Positions 1 through 10,413 are shown, counted from the stretch's first letter. The stretch is 64,000 bases of DNA from Trichomonas vaginalis G3 (GCF_026262505.1 NC_067204.1:14154522-14218521), one strand, 5' to 3'. Numbers and translations: made by a program. The notes: generated from the letters alone by a model not told the origin.

Positions 1-1327
1 CTCTTAATTTCATCTCATAAAATTCGTTTTGAATTGCTTGAGATGTAGGTATGAGAATGATCTCTGATATCCAATCCGCTGATTTAGCAAGTTTCTTCTT
101 TCCCATTGCGTCTCTAATGAACTTATAAGGAGCAAAAGCTAAAGGAGCGAATTTCACTTGCTCCAAGTAAATATCAGAGTATTTCCAGCTTAATCTCAAG
201 CTGTGGTTAAGAAGCGCATTGAAAATTCTTGGTCGAATAACATTTTCGAAAATTTTCGGATTTTTCGACGAAGAATCAATAACAAGAGCCGAATAATTCT
301 TGGAATATAACTGGCTGATGATGTATCTAAGGTTGGAATCATGGTCTTTTGCAGGGAAATTCAAATAAGCTCTTTCGAATTTATCCTTTTCGAATATTTG
401 GTCTGTTAATATTTCTGCCTGCCTGTCTTCTTTATCTTCGCCGCCGGTGTTGTTCAAAGGATTGGTCAAATATTGGTTATTTACGTTGTAAATATCAACA
501 AGATACGGGCTGATAAATGCAGACGTAAATCTTAACTGTGAGTTATCAATGTATGATGGTCCGATCTTCTGTTTCTCATTTCCGCTGCGAGAATCAGTAT
601 ATAAGAAAACTGTATCTGGAAATTCGGGGTCAACTTGAGGTGGTAAGTATTCGTCGAACACTAGAGAAACATCTGACTCTGATAACGATATTAAACATGC
701 TAAATCTCGTTGATGAGCTTTATCTGGTGGATCTTCAACAATAGGTGTAATTGGAAGCCTTCTGTCTTTGACAATTGAAACATCTGGTACTCCAAAGTCT
801 GGTGCGCCTATTTTTTCTACTGTATCTTCGTCAGGAAGTTCTGTAACTAGCATTCCATTTGTTTCGGCGTAATTACTATGGTTAATGTCCTTTTGTATGA
901 AGCTCTTATTCAAAAGCTTGATGATGGAGACGTTATTCGTTAAGGCAATCAACATTGCATGAGCATCTTTATATTCGACTTTTCCTGTGATGTAATCTGA
1001 AACAACTCTAATCACTTGACTAAATGTTGCTGGATTTTGGGAAAGAATTCTTTTCAAAATGTGATATGAATGGATAATGTAATCTGTAGTATTTTTGCAT
1101 GTGTGGCTGACACGTCTTGATGACATGCTTTTACCATTTTCAAATGTTTCAATAAGAATTGTCATGTATTCCTTATCATTAGTTAAATAATCTAAGAAAT
1201 TTGTTGAAAATTTCTTATTTTGTGTAATAGATTGCAATTCTCTAACAGCAACTGGCAAAATTGTTGGTCTAAGTCTGAAGTATATCTCTGATATGCCTAA
1301 AAATATTTCAACATCTTCTGGTTGCAT
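1..1327 (-). CDS. Unrecognised host protein, N-terminal 442 residues, runs off left edge
   Basis: The minus strand is open from an ATG at 1327 to the left edge of the window, with no stop in the stretch I translated (1327 to about 541) and none noticed further left. The protein starts MQPEDVEIFLGISEIYF and is rich in short helical-looking segments in its first 200 residues, followed by an acidic, proline-containing linker around residues 175-240. I see no signal peptide, membrane segment or catalytic motif. The length and lack of internal stops over more than 1.3 kb of AT-rich DNA make it a real gene. I do not recognise the family. The next gene upstream, the phosphatase, is on the same strand about 370 bases away. 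Confidence 0.7.
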   Translation of the reverse strand, partial: MQPEDVEIFLGISEIYFRLRPTILPVAVRELQSITQNKKFSTNFLDYLTNDKEYMTILIETFENGKSMSSRRVSHTCKNTTDYIIHSYHILKRILSQNPATFSQVIRVVSDYITGKVEYKDAHAMLIALTNNVSIIKLLNKSFIQKDINHSNYAETNGMLVTELPDEDTVEKIGAPDFGVPDVSIVKDRRLPITPIVEDPPDKAHQRDLACLISLSESDVSLVFDEYLPPQVDPEFPDTVFLYTDSRSGNEKQKIGPSYIDNSQLRFTSAFISPYLVDIYNVNNQYLTNPLNNTGGEDKEDRQAEILTDQIFEKDKFERAYLNFPAKDHDSNLRYIISQLYSKNYSALVIDSSSKNPKIFENVIRPRIFNALLNHSLRLSWKYSDIYLEQVKFAPLAFAPYKFIRDAMGKKKLAKSADWISEIILIPTSQAIQNEFYEMKLR

Positions 1328-1701
1328 TTTTGTCACTTTTTTAAAGCGAAAAAATTGGAATAAAACATTATCCTTTGATTTCGGGTCGATTACACTTAGT
1401 TTAAAACTTGAGTCTCCGGATATAAAGAAATTAGAACATCTACTATTTAAATCTTACAGAAGCATCTACTAAATATATATTGATTTCCTAGAAAACTTCG
1501 ATTTCATTAATGCTTGCCAATATGGTATTTTCAAAAAGTGACAATTTCGAATATTTCACGAAAAATATTTCATGATTCAACTCACATATAAAAAAACTTT
1601 CTAATCTCTATATAGTAAGTTATTTGTCTTGATGAAGGTTTTAAAACAGAAAACATACAATTTTTATAAATTTTCATTTGAAAAATAAAAGCATCCATAA
1701 A
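1328..1701. other. AT-rich intergenic spacer
   Basis: This 374-base spacer lies between two minus-strand genes. It should hold the promoter of the unrecognised gene on its left and the 3' end of the phosphatase gene on its right. I see no ORF, repeat or clear trichomonad initiator motif. Confidence 0.5.
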
Positions 1702-2631
1702 TTACTTATGATTCTTTGATTTCTTACTTTTGTGCTTTCTTGACGAAGGAGGTGAGATAACAGTGAATGTGCAAACCATGTCTGGAGAAATGTTGACCAT
1801 TGCAGCTTTATTATTCACTGTTCCCATATAATTTGGTACGCCAAATATCGTAAGAACAGACATATTTGGATTAAATGGTGCCAAATATCCTTCATCAACG
1901 TGTTGATGAGATCTAATTATTAAATCAAAATCCGTCCCATTAAAGAAATTTTTCACAGCTTCGGCACCATACAAAACCGAAACGCCGCGAGGATTCGCAG
2001 TAAAATAGTTAATTCTGTTGTCAGGATCAGCCCATAATAAATCGCAAAGAAGAGAGTCGGTTTCAATCTCAGCTGGTCTTTGGATCTGTTTTATATCATA
2101 AATGCATTTTAATTTTGGAGATATTCCTGCATGAATGCATAAAATTCTATTATTTATTGTTGCTGCAACTGGCATGTATTTAAATGTAGAATTGGATTTT
2201 TCCCATAGTGATTTGCTGTAACTTTCAACACATTCTCTGTAAAAACCGAAATCTTTGTTTACAGCTTCTGATTCGTGATTTCCTCTGAGTAAAAAGAAGT
2301 TTGTAGGGTACTTACACTTATAAGCAAATAGCAAGCATAATGTCGCAATACTAGAAGGACCTCTATCTACATAATCACCTAAGAACAAGTAATTGACTTC
2401 ATCTGGAGAACCGCATTTTTCGAAAATTTTAAGAAGGTCAGTAAACTGTCCATGTATATCGCCGCAAACTGTAACGGGCGGTATTAAATTTAGTAGAATA
2501 TCTTGTGATTGAAAAACTTCAAGGACTAAATCGCACAGTTTTATAATTTCCGATTCGTTTATCAGTTGTGTAATTGGCTTTTTAGCGCATGCAGTAACAG
2601 CCAAAATGAAATCATCAAGATCAAGTTCCAT
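1702..2631 (-). CDS. PP1-type serine/threonine protein phosphatase
   Basis: This encodes a 309-residue PPP-family phosphatase that would remove phosphate from Ser/Thr in protein substrates using a two-metal site. The family signatures are all visible: GDIHG at residues 57-61, GDYVDRG at 85-91, RGNHE at 116-120, the metal-ligand HAG near 167-169 and SHQ near 241-243. The block WADPDNR...RGVSVLYG near 200-222 is the PP1/PP2A-like beta region, and the late GVPNYMG motif near 264-270 replaces the usual SAPNYCG, which marks a divergent copy. The C-terminus is a short basic tail (about 295-309) rich in Lys and Ser, possibly a nuclear or phospho-regulated tail. Length is close to the 320-330 residues of canonical PP1. 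The start is an ATG with no in-frame alternative close by. Trichomonads have many PPP paralogues, so the exact subfamily is uncertain. Confidence 0.93.
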   Translation of the reverse strand: MELDLDDFILAVTACAKKPITQLINESEIIKLCDLVLEVFQSQDILLNLIPPVTVCGDIHGQFTDLLKIFEKCGSPDEVNYLFLGDYVDRGPSSIATLCLLFAYKCKYPTNFFLLRGNHESEAVNKDFGFYRECVESYSKSLWEKSNSTFKYMPVAATINNRILCIHAGISPKLKCIYDIKQIQRPAEIETDSLLCDLLWADPDNRINYFTANPRGVSVLYGAEAVKNFFNGTDFDLIIRSHQHVDEGYLAPFNPNMSVLTIFGVPNYMGTVNNKAAMVNISPDMVCTFTVISPPSSRKHKSKKSKNHK

Positions 2632-2833
2632 AAAGTCATTTCAAGAGCCTTGTACCGATAAACTAGCCTTGTACTGCCATTTTATGGTGATGTAAAGTAT
2701 TCAAAAAATTTGCAATGTAAACCATTACATGGCAGAAACTTTAAAATAAACAAAAACATGACACTTAGTACAGGGGCTTTTTGGCTGGTGAAGTCAGATA
2801 AAACGTGGCTCAGGTGCTCGTTTAAAATTAAAA

Positions 2834-4390
2834 ATGGAATTTCTCACAGTCGAATTTTTTGGTAGACAACAAAAGTTTATCATCAATTGTCGCGCCGAAG
2901 GTATGACATATAGTCAAACTAAGCTTGCATGGGAGGAAGAATACCCAGATCTCGGAACTTTAACATCCAATCTCATTGCTACTGCACTTAAAAGAGCTGC
3001 ATTAGGTCTATACTGGGAAAAAGGGAATCATGGCGGTGCAGATCCATACCTATGCGAGCGTGATCAGCTCACTTTAAAAGAAATTATCGAAGATTCTGCT
3101 TACAAAGGTGAAGCTCTAGAAGCAGTTGACATTATTGACGAGGCGTTCAAGTTGAAAGAGCTCAGAAGAGATTATGGTTACAGATTCCTTCTTGAGATTA
3201 ATTGTCCTACTCTTGCAGAAGAAGTTATCAATACTCTTGGTGGTGATGATGTATCGAGACCTTATGTTAACCATATTTTACAGCAATTGCATTGCAAGCT
3301 TAAGGCATGCCAAGAGATTGAAGAATCAAGATACATGGCGTGTGAACCAAGAATTATCGAAGAATTCTACGATAAACATCGTGAAACAATCGAAAGTACT
3401 CCAGAGGAGTTGATTTTTAGTATCGATGAAACATTCATAAACAAATTTAAGAAGAAGAAAGTTGCATTACCTGAGGAGATAGAGCATATGATCGCCAAAG
3501 GAATTCCAAACTTTCCGCACATTACAGCTTTATGTGGATGCTCAATGACAGGCAAATCTGTCCCACCTCTCTTTGTTCTCCCATGTATTGCAGAACTACC
3601 TAGAGAACTGAAAGTATTCCAGCGCGAAAGACATTGTTGGTTTACTTCTACGCCAAAAGGCTGGGTGAACAGAAGTGTATTCTTATTGTATTGCATTTTC
3701 TTCATCGAGTGGCTTAACTTTGAACGCCAGAGAATGCCAGAAGATATACGTGACAAGCCTGCTCTCATTGTGTGTGATGGACACTCCAGCCGCGAGAATC
3801 CTCTGGCATTGTTCCTTTTGGCAAGTGCCAACATCAAATTAATTGTTCTTCCCGCACATACAACACACATTTTACAAGTATTTGATGTTGGCATTGCCAA
3901 AAGATTAAAGTCCAAATTCACGGATTATCTGAGAGATTACATTAAGGCACCGAAGCAAGAGTTCAACAGCAATGCTGCAATGATGCGCTACGCCATTATC
4001 TACTCATTTATTAGCGCATGGCAAGAATCAGTATCATTAAGAACGGTTCAAAATGCTGCCGCCGCCTGCGGTCTTTGCCCTTGTTCTGTAGAAGCTCTCA
4101 AACATAATAAGTATGTTCGTGAATTGACTCCTGCAGAAAAAGAATTGCAAGAGAAAAGAAATTACCGTAATCGAAATCGTTTTAACATCAATGGTGAAGA
4201 ATTGACGACGATGGACATGATTTGCGCAATTTCTGACAATATTAAGAAGAATCCTGCAAATCACAGATTTTGCAGGAAGCCAGAACAAGACACCAAGGAA
4301 CGTTTCTACTTTTGGATTACAAACTATCTTGATCCCAGCACTGAGTTGTTGACAAAACTCCCTAATATGCCAGGTTATATCCAAATGATT
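2834..4390 (+). pseudogene. Pogo-like (DDE_1) transposase ORF, interrupted by Maverick A
   Basis: The first 519 residues of this frame are a DDE_1 transposase of the pogo/Tigger/CENP-B type. The N-terminal 110 residues look like a helix-turn-helix DNA-binding region. The catalytic acidic residues are in SIDET near residue 197, VCDGHSS near 313 and LQVFDVG near 348, in the spacing expected of D-D-D pogo transposases. The upstream 200 bases contain no obvious terminal repeat. At 4391 the frame runs into a 20-A tract and then the terminal sequence of Maverick A. The frame nominally continues to 4684, but the residues after the poly-A are Maverick DNA and not part of the gene. No downstream piece is seen on the far side of Maverick A, so the locus was rearranged after or during insertion. 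It could also be a domesticated copy. Confidence 0.8.
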
Positions 4391-4410
4391 AAAAAAAAAA
4401 AAAAAAAAAA
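4391..4410. repeat. Poly-A tract at the outer edge of Maverick A
   Basis: Twenty A residues lie directly outside the first conserved base of the Maverick end. The other two Maverick ends in the window also abut A/T tracts: 30 T at 21801-21830 and 25 A at 52682-52706. Confidence 0.9.
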
Positions 4411-4442
4411 GGTAATGGGGCTTCCAGGCACTTCGTGCCTTC
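4411..4442 (+). repeat. Maverick terminal sequence with stem-loop (left end of A)
   Basis: This tip starts GGTAATGGGG and folds as GGGCT, 3 nt, AGGCAC, TTC, GTGCCT, 3 nt, AGCCC. The same tip occurs inverted at 21769-21800 and direct at 52707-52738, so it defines the element ends. Confidence 0.85.
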
Positions 4443-4643
4443 TAGCCCTGATGTTGATGTTTAGTATAAATGAAGTTTTTATTCGGAGGACTCTTCTTCT
4501 TCCTCCATTGCTTCTGGGAAGAAGCCTTCTTCTGGGTCGAAAACATTATATAATGTGTCGCTTTTCACAAATTATATATGTTTTCATGTTTTGTCACTTT
4601 TCTGTCACTTTTCAGGAAAAAACATTTTTATTATTATATATAA
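4443..4643 (+). promoter_or_regulatory. Methyltransferase leader region, left end of Maverick A
   Basis: About 120 bases of sequence not shared with the other Maverick ends separate the tip from a conserved leader holding two copies of TGTCACTTTTC, then CAGG and an ACATTTTTATT box just before the ATG. TCACTTTT resembles the T. vaginalis initiator consensus, and the TTTTTAT box is the motif shared by other Maverick genes. Confidence 0.45.
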
Positions 4644-5462
4644 ATGAATTTTACAAAACCACCGTTACCGTTCTTTGGAAATAAGAGTAGATGTAAAGAT
4701 ATTATATTGAGAGAACTTAAGAAACTACCGAATGGTCTAACATTTGTAGATTTGTTCGGTGGAAGTTTCTATATATCCCATTTGTGCCATATAATATTCC
4801 CAGACTCAAAGATTATATGCAATGACTTCGACAACTATATGGACCGTCTCAAACATATACCAGACACAAACAATATATTGAAAGAGTTAAAAGAAAAGAT
4901 TCAGATAGGTAAGATGGAACGTATACCATTAGATAAGAAAAATATTGTGAGAGAGGTTTTGAAAAAAGCAGAATATATAGACTGGGATAGTATATCTGCT
5001 AGACTATTATATAGTGGTGCTATAAGAGTTCATGACATTGAAACACTTATGTCAAAAGTTTTATATCTTAACTATACAAATGTTTTCAAAGAGGACATAG
5101 AAAAATATATTGAGGGTATAGAGTTTGTGAGATGTCATTGGACAGATTTGTATGAAAAATATAAAGACAAGGAAAATGTTTTCTTTATAGTGGACCCGCC
5201 GTTCTATAACACATGGGATTTTCAATACCAAGTAGACTGGACTTTGAGAGACTCTTTAGAAACTTTAGACGTTTTACATAACCATCCATGCTTTTACTTT
5301 ACATCCGATAAAAGTGGTTTGGAAACCGTTATGAGATGGTTAGAGGACATACATGACTATGAGTTTATATATGACAAGATAGAATATGAGAGAGGTCCTA
5401 TAAACTGGAGAAAGTGTCATAACAAAGAAATTTTATTAGTAAGTAAATGTGGTTTGAAATAG
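4644..5462 (+). CDS. Dam-like (D12 class) DNA N6-adenine methyltransferase
   Basis: This 272-residue protein would transfer a methyl group from S-adenosylmethionine to the N6 of adenine in DNA. It shows the D12-class layout: the SAM-binding start PFFGNKSR at residues 9-16 followed by DLFGGS at 36-41, a central helical target-recognition region, and the catalytic VDPPF at 183-187. The N-terminal position of the FGNKS motif relative to DPPF matches the Dam/alpha group. The gene looks whole. It sits at the outer end of Maverick A facing inward, overlaps the 43-residue microprotein gene by 16 bases, and has near-identical siblings at 20711-21529 and 52798-53616. T. vaginalis is known to carry N6-methyladenine and Dam-like genes of prokaryotic or viral origin. 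Whether this copy is expressed cannot be told. Confidence 0.92.
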   Translation: MNFTKPPLPFFGNKSRCKDIILRELKKLPNGLTFVDLFGGSFYISHLCHIIFPDSKIICNDFDNYMDRLKHIPDTNNILKELKEKIQIGKMERIPLDKKNIVREVLKKAEYIDWDSISARLLYSGAIRVHDIETLMSKVLYLNYTNVFKEDIEKYIEGIEFVRCHWTDLYEKYKDKENVFFIVDPPFYNTWDFQYQVDWTLRDSLETLDVLHNHPCFYFTSDKSGLETVMRWLEDIHDYEFIYDKIEYERGPINWRKCHNKEILLVSKCGLK

Positions 5463-5578
5463 GACTACTTGTTTTAGGTTTTTTCCATTGTGTCATTTAT
5501 TTATTTGACGTGGCAGAAAAGTACAGAGAATATGAAGATGAACCAATGCCTGCAAATGTTCAGTATATGTACTCGTAA
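5447..5578 (+). CDS. 43-residue single-pass membrane microprotein
   Basis: A short frame starting MWFEIGLLVLGFFHCVIYLF overlaps the end of the methyltransferase gene by 16 bases and ends at 5578. Residues 3-20 are a hydrophobic membrane segment. The rest is a charged tail with AEKYREYEDEP. It is preserved intact in all three Maverick ends of this window (5447-5578, 20595-20726, 53601-53732) at the same overlap with the methyltransferase, while adjacent non-coding DNA varies, which argues for a real gene. The function is unknown. A holin-like or envelope/membrane-anchoring role is only a guess from size and topology. Confidence 0.65.
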   Translation: MWFEIGLLVLGFFHCVIYLFDVAEKYREYEDEPMPANVQYMYS

Positions 5579-5601
5579 GAGATATTTTTATCTAATATTA
5601 A

Positions 5602-5964
5602 ATGGACGCACAGAACTTAGCGAATGCACAGCAACCTGGACAACCAAACCCAGAGAATATTCCAAATGAAGTTAGAATACAAACTGCAATGGCAAACTAT
5701 GGTCAAGTGCCAACAGATGTACAAATGCAAACTGCCATGTCAAATGACGCTGCGTTAGGTTTGCCACCATGGTATGCAAATATGAGATGGAAAGAGTTTT
5801 ATACAAACCCTGAAGTGGGATATAAACAACTTTATGCAGATGACGCGAACACAGGAGTTGACCCAGAATATGTTTTCTACCAGAGGAGAAACAGAATGTA
5901 TGAGCTCCAGTTAAAGAATGCTATGGAACTCAACAGGAAACGTAAGAGACTAGGCGGACATTAG
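5602..5964 (+). CDS. 120-residue conserved Maverick protein, unknown function
   Basis: The protein starts MDAQNLANAQQPGQPNPEN and has a Gln/Pro/Asn-rich, probably disordered first 55 residues containing two related motifs (NEVRIQTAMANYGQVP and TDVQMQTAMSNDAAL). A more structured middle has PPWYANMRWKEFY, and the C-terminus is basic (ELNRKRKRLGGH). There is no membrane segment. It follows the microprotein gene by 23 bases and has the TTTTTAT box 17 bases upstream. Copies with the same start occur at about 20213-20571 and 53756-54118. A virion or DNA-binding role is possible but unproven. Confidence 0.75.
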   Translation: MDAQNLANAQQPGQPNPENIPNEVRIQTAMANYGQVPTDVQMQTAMSNDAALGLPPWYANMRWKEFYTNPEVGYKQLYADDANTGVDPEYVFYQRRNRMYELQLKNAMELNRKRKRLGGH

Positions 5965-5983
5965 ATTTTTACATATAGTAAAA

Positions 5984-6324
5984 TGGGTTTCTTCAGTAAG
6001 ATAGGAAACTTCTTTCGAAATGTTGGACTTTTCTTCCATCTGTTGTAAACCATACTTGAAAGTCTGAAATACTTCCACTCGGCGGTTCATATAGCTTTGT
6101 AGGTTTTTCGTAAAAGTCATTTGCCAAGCATAAAAAAGAGTTTTGTGCACCAGAAAATGAAGCATGAACTATAATAGCATCTGAGTCGAAAACATCTTTA
6201 AATAAATATGGTTCATCTCTTGCATATCGACTGTAAATATTTGCTAAAGGAAGTTCGACTTTCTGATTTAACATTCTTTGCAAATAATACCATGACATTG
6301 CAGTGAATTCTGTATATATTTGTT
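5984..6324. pseudogene. Remnants of two Maverick structural-type genes, left end of A
   Basis: The first bases (from 5984, plus strand) match the start of the 80-residue amphipathic protein seen whole at 54137-54379. From about 6026 the minus strand matches the C-terminal part of the gene seen at 54382-55224. This is where the inverted end of Maverick A passes into the interior. Broken, as part of element A. Confidence 0.6.
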
Positions 6325-6560
6325 CGGGTAAATTGTTAGGATTCAGTATAAAATGAGTTGCAATGACAACATGTTTAAGATAGCGTTTTCCACTCATCTT
6401 CATAATAGCATATCCGTCATTTCGTCCCATTCGCTTAAAACTCTTTTTGTTCTTTTGTTTCTGACTTCAAATGACTGACAACAGTGAATTTCATATTTCT
6501 CATCTAAAAAACAAGTTTCCCAACGGTCTTCTCCAACAAACTCAGCGTACATTTCAAAAT
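6325..6560 (-). pseudogene. NUMOD4/HNH-type endonuclease remnant in Maverick A
   Basis: The minus strand from 6560 encodes sequence of the NUMOD4 type: an N-terminal Trp-containing motif, then YEIHCCQSFEVRN, followed by GYAIMKMSGKRYLKHV. This layout is typical of phage and algal-virus HNH homing endonucleases. A fuller copy is at 14580-15010. It is a cassette between the PolB N-module and the structural gene remnant. Broken. Confidence 0.5.
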
Positions 6561-6570
6561 AAAATAAAAA

Positions 6571-6835
6571 ATGTCACTTTTTAAAATAAATTTTTACTTC
6601 ATGCAATGTTCACTAACATCGAAAGGCATGTCCATAAGACCGTTCTTCTTCTCCTCTCTAGTCTGTTTGGATAATTTGCACTGCTGTTTCCAAATCCATT
6701 TCGTAGCGAAGACCAGCCAGTTTGTCATAGACTTTTATGGTCTTCCCTTCCTATATTTAAACTTCTTCGAAACTCTCCAACATATCTTTGCAACTCTGCT
6801 TTTATTCTAGCAATTTTCTATCCATTCATATGGGG
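6571..6835 (-). pseudogene. N-terminal module of Maverick polymerase-type ORF, in A
   Basis: This minus-strand segment matches the first 80-90 residues of the gene that begins at 58709 in Maverick B (MPPYRMD... and KVYDKLAGL-type sequence). In A it is followed by the HNH cassette instead of polymerase sequence. Broken. Confidence 0.6.
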
Positions 6836-6859
6836 GCATTTTTATAAAATAAAAAATAT

Positions 6860-7623
6860 TTTTTTCTTTACTTTACATAACCACCTGCTGCCATAAGTCT
6901 TTGACGCCAACACCATACCAGCTAATGAAGGTTGACTTGTTTAGTTTCCAAAAATAAACTTTGGTTTTGTTTATCTTCAGTTTTTGGTTTCTCTTCTTCT
7001 TATCGGTTTTTCGTCACTTTTCGGTTCTCTGACTTTACCTCACCTGCCAGGAACAGTTGTGTTGTCAACATCTTCATAAATATCATATGCCATTTGTTTT
7101 TGTTTTCCTTTCAACTTTTTTGTTTGTTGTAAAGTTTTAGAATATTTCGACTCTAAGTCAATGAGATGTTCTATAATGAAACTGTTGGTCAGTGAAGTAA
7201 ACTTTTCCATCTTTTGTCTCGAAAGCTCTTCAGACTTCAATATTTATTTGTGAGAGTCTGTTTCTTTTTGAGATACTAGCCGTTCCATTTCTAGAAAAGT
7301 GACTTTTATGTTAGGGTTTGTATTTCCAGACCTGCACTTTCTATTATTGAATTTTTCTTCATCATCTGTAAGTCTTTGACAGGTTTTGACAATGGTTCTG
7401 AACTTTTTGTTTGTGGTGTCAAATCTACCGTTTCAACTTCTTCGGTCATTTCATCTCAGTAAAAATTTTAGTTGGTTTGTTTTCAACTGGTTGTTGTTGT
7501 TTTTTTAAGTCGGTCTAAAACTTCCTGAGGTATAGGAAGAACTTGACAAACACGTGTGTAACTGCTGGAAGTCGACAAATTCATCTTGAACCCATTTGTC
7601 TCAATGCTGTATTGTTCATTTCA
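6860..7623 (-). pseudogene. Small Maverick genes matching 57922-58678, copy in A
   Basis: The minus strand carries, in order, matches to the 46-codon ORF at 57922-58059 and to the small gene region at 58095-58678, including the TEEVETVDLTP start and KGKQKQMAYDIYEDV. The leader ACTGAGATGAAATG seen in Maverick B is present here too, at about 7440-7460 and 7615-7630. Broken. Confidence 0.65.
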
Positions 7624-7637
7624 TCTCAGTAAAAAAC

Positions 7638-8030
7638 TTACATTCCCCAAGTTTGAGGTGGTTGCGGTTGGTTATTGTTTACCCATTGTTGTGCATGGTT
7701 ATATCCTCTGTTAAAGAATCTTTCACCTTGGTCCATATAGTGTCCTGCTTGGTTATAGTAGTCATTTGCTTTGTTATAATAGTTTCCTGCTTGTCTTCCT
7801 ACATTGTCCATCCATCCTTGAACTTTTCCTCTTGTTTTCAGGATTTGGAATAAGATTTGTTGCATCTCGTGCTACATCCCAAACTTTCTGTACAGTTTGT
7901 ATAATAGGTTGTTGCTCTCTTTAAGTATACCTAATGTACTCAAAATCTTCCTTCCAACTCCAAATACACCTCTGGCTATTGTTCCAACTGCGGGCAAAAA
8001 TCTGGATGCAAACTCCTGCTAATGCGCCAA
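7638..8030 (-). pseudogene. Amphipathic glycine-rich Maverick protein, copy in A
   Basis: This is the copy of the 133-residue protein at 57501-57902. The C-terminal part with tandem YYN motifs (YYNKANDYYNQAGHYM) and the ending PQPPQTWGM are clear. Broken. Confidence 0.65.
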
Positions 8031-8054
8031 AATAAACCATTTCTTATGGGGTAA

Positions 8055-9014
8055 AAATGACGAATCCAAACAAGGACCCTATGTTTCTAAAGCGACAAAG
8101 AAAGCACTCATGATAAAAATCTTTAGTTCAACACCAAATGCTTGGTTTATGGATATCTTGGAAAACATTCCGAGTATAGAGAAGATGGACCTCCATACTG
8201 GCTAATATTTGTCGGTCAAAACACAAGATACTGTGAAGCCATACCATTATGGTCCAAAAATATTTTAGATGTGAAAACTGCTTTGACAATATTCGTTGAC
8301 AAATACCATCCAACAAAACTGACATCTGACTGTGAAAGTTCTTTCAAATCAGATGATGTAAAAAACTATCTGCGTTCAAAAAATGTAAACCAATATTTCA
8401 TTGTCGACCAAAACCATTCTGCTCTTGGTGTCATTGACGGTTGTATAAAAATGTTAAGAGACTTAAACCAACCACAAGGTGGTGAAGCAAATGAAATGTC
8501 ATATGACGACAAATATAGACACTTCTCCATGGCAAAGATGAGACAAGTTTTAAATATTTACAATAGCCGTAAACAAAAAGGTTTGGGAAAACCACTCCCC
8601 CGAAGAAATGAAAAACAACCCTGACTTAGAGAAAGACTATATATTTAATAATTTAGTCAAAAGAGACAAACAAGAAAGAATGCCGGGCTTCAAACTTCAG
8701 AAAGGTGACAAAGTAAAAATAGAAATACCTAAACGCGACCCATATGAAAATACTATTGACTATGACAACAATGGGAACCCGACAGGTACTACATTCGTGT
8801 TTCGTAAAAATAGAAGAAAGTATACAAGAGAATATTATGAAGTTTTAGGCAAACATGCAAAATGTAACACACTGCAAGCAGAAGATAAAACTACTATTGT
8901 CAGACCTCGTTTCAAACTTGTCAAAGTTCAAGTGGTATACTTTCAAAGACAGTTCCTAACAAATATAAGACAACTCCTGACGAATATGCTAAAGAAGTTG
9001 AAAATGACGACTAA
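8055..9014 (+). pseudogene. Maverick retroviral-type integrase, first copy in A
   Basis: This matches the integrase at 56524-57483 throughout, including the rve-core segments WFMDIL, LTSDCESSF and NHSALGV and the basic C-terminal domain (KGDKVKIEIPKR). It is convergent with the fibre gene on its right. Broken, a few breaks. Confidence 0.75.
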
Positions 9015-10413
9015 GCATTTCTATACCATGCGTAAACTGTCATGTAAGGTGCATGTAGTCTTTACTTTGTCCCGTGTTTGCGTATATCCTGAAACGCGAT
9101 GTGTATGTTTCCATCTCCCTGAGTGTCACCCCAGAAACAATTTATAGCAAACTGAACGTTGTCTTTAACATCAATCCTTTACCTTTTGTCATTGCTGACC
9201 AATCCCAAAATTTATGTTTATGCCAACCTGCTTGAGATGTACTTAAATCTATGTAGTGACTGTGTGCAGGTAAATTTTCACCTGAAATCGTTTTACTTCC
9301 ACCTGTTTCCTTTGAAGAGTTTGCACAATACAAAAACCTGTCGACTATTTGAGTCCAAGTTCCAAAACCAGAACTGTTTCTGGTCTGGTAGAGTTCATTG
9401 ACGTATAAATAGAGCCTATAGGATATAATGTTTGAAGTATTTCTGTCTTTAATGTTTGAAGCTCTGTTTTGTCTGCTTTCTTGTCATATAAATCTTGAGC
9501 AGTGAATTTAATATTATGTTCATCCTTCATGACATAAACATCTTTACATCTAATGTTTCTCATCGTCGTTATGTCGTCATCCGATGTTAACCTTGTGGAA
9601 AGTTAGAGGTTTACAATATATTGCATCCCCACCAGTTTCTTCAACCGTTCCTTCAATACTTTCTATAGCAACAGTTGTAAAAACTTGTATGTGTATGGTT
9701 TCTGTTCTGCTTTCTTCTCTAACTCATCGTTAACATAAGTTTTATCTGCTTTAAGGTCTTAAACATCCTGAAACCCATCCTGTATCGGCTTTAACTTTAA
9801 AAGTCTTCGATGTCCATTCATGGTACCAGTCAACCCTTTCTTTCATTTCGTTATCTTTTTCATCCACATATTCCTTATCCGCCTTCTTCACTAACACACT
9901 AGCCATAAGTCCCTTATCTACCTTATTTTCAAGGCTAACGTTTAAGTCTGTTATTTCAGATATAGAATGTGTATGAGTCTTTTTAGAATATTCGTTTTCA
10001 GCTCTCGTCACTTCACTTGACATTTTATTGTCAACATATGTTTTGTCTGCTAGTTCAGGATGAGTATGTTCTTTTGTTGCTAAGCATTGTTAGCTCTTTC
10101 TTCTTCTTTTGCTATTGCATCGTCTACATATTCTTTGTCAGCTTTGTTGTCAACATCTGCTTTCAAAAGAAGTTCATTTATAGTTTCTCTTTAAAGTTCC
10201 TTTTGTTGGATTTATACAGACAGTATGGTTCTTATTGTCTTGAAACAGAAACTCATCTGTCATTGGGTTTAATGTCAGTTTTAAGTTTCCTTCTTTCAAT
10301 GACTCAGATATCTTAGAATAGTTTTGAAAAGTTTGTTGTGTTCTTATTAGAGCTTGCATAATGAGTTGTCGGTTGTGTTGTATTTCTCTCATAGACGCTG
10401 TTTCATTTGACAT
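9015..10413 (-). pseudogene. Collar-type fibre gene, first copy in A
   Basis: This minus-strand region matches the fibre gene at 55242-56527: repeated KADKxYV units, then YPIGSIYTSMNSTRPE and the His-rich collar block (ENLPAHSHY). Broken, several breaks. Confidence 0.7.

Noticed and set aside
4391-4684. C-terminal 97 residues of the pogo-like ORF, starting with a Lys run
   Set aside because: This part is poly-A and Maverick terminal DNA read in frame by chance.
9888-9910. CACTAACACACTAG, similar to the T. vaginalis 3' intron motif
   Set aside because: It does not match the full ACTAACACACAG signal, lies antisense in a fibre coding region, and no matching 5' splice site was seen.
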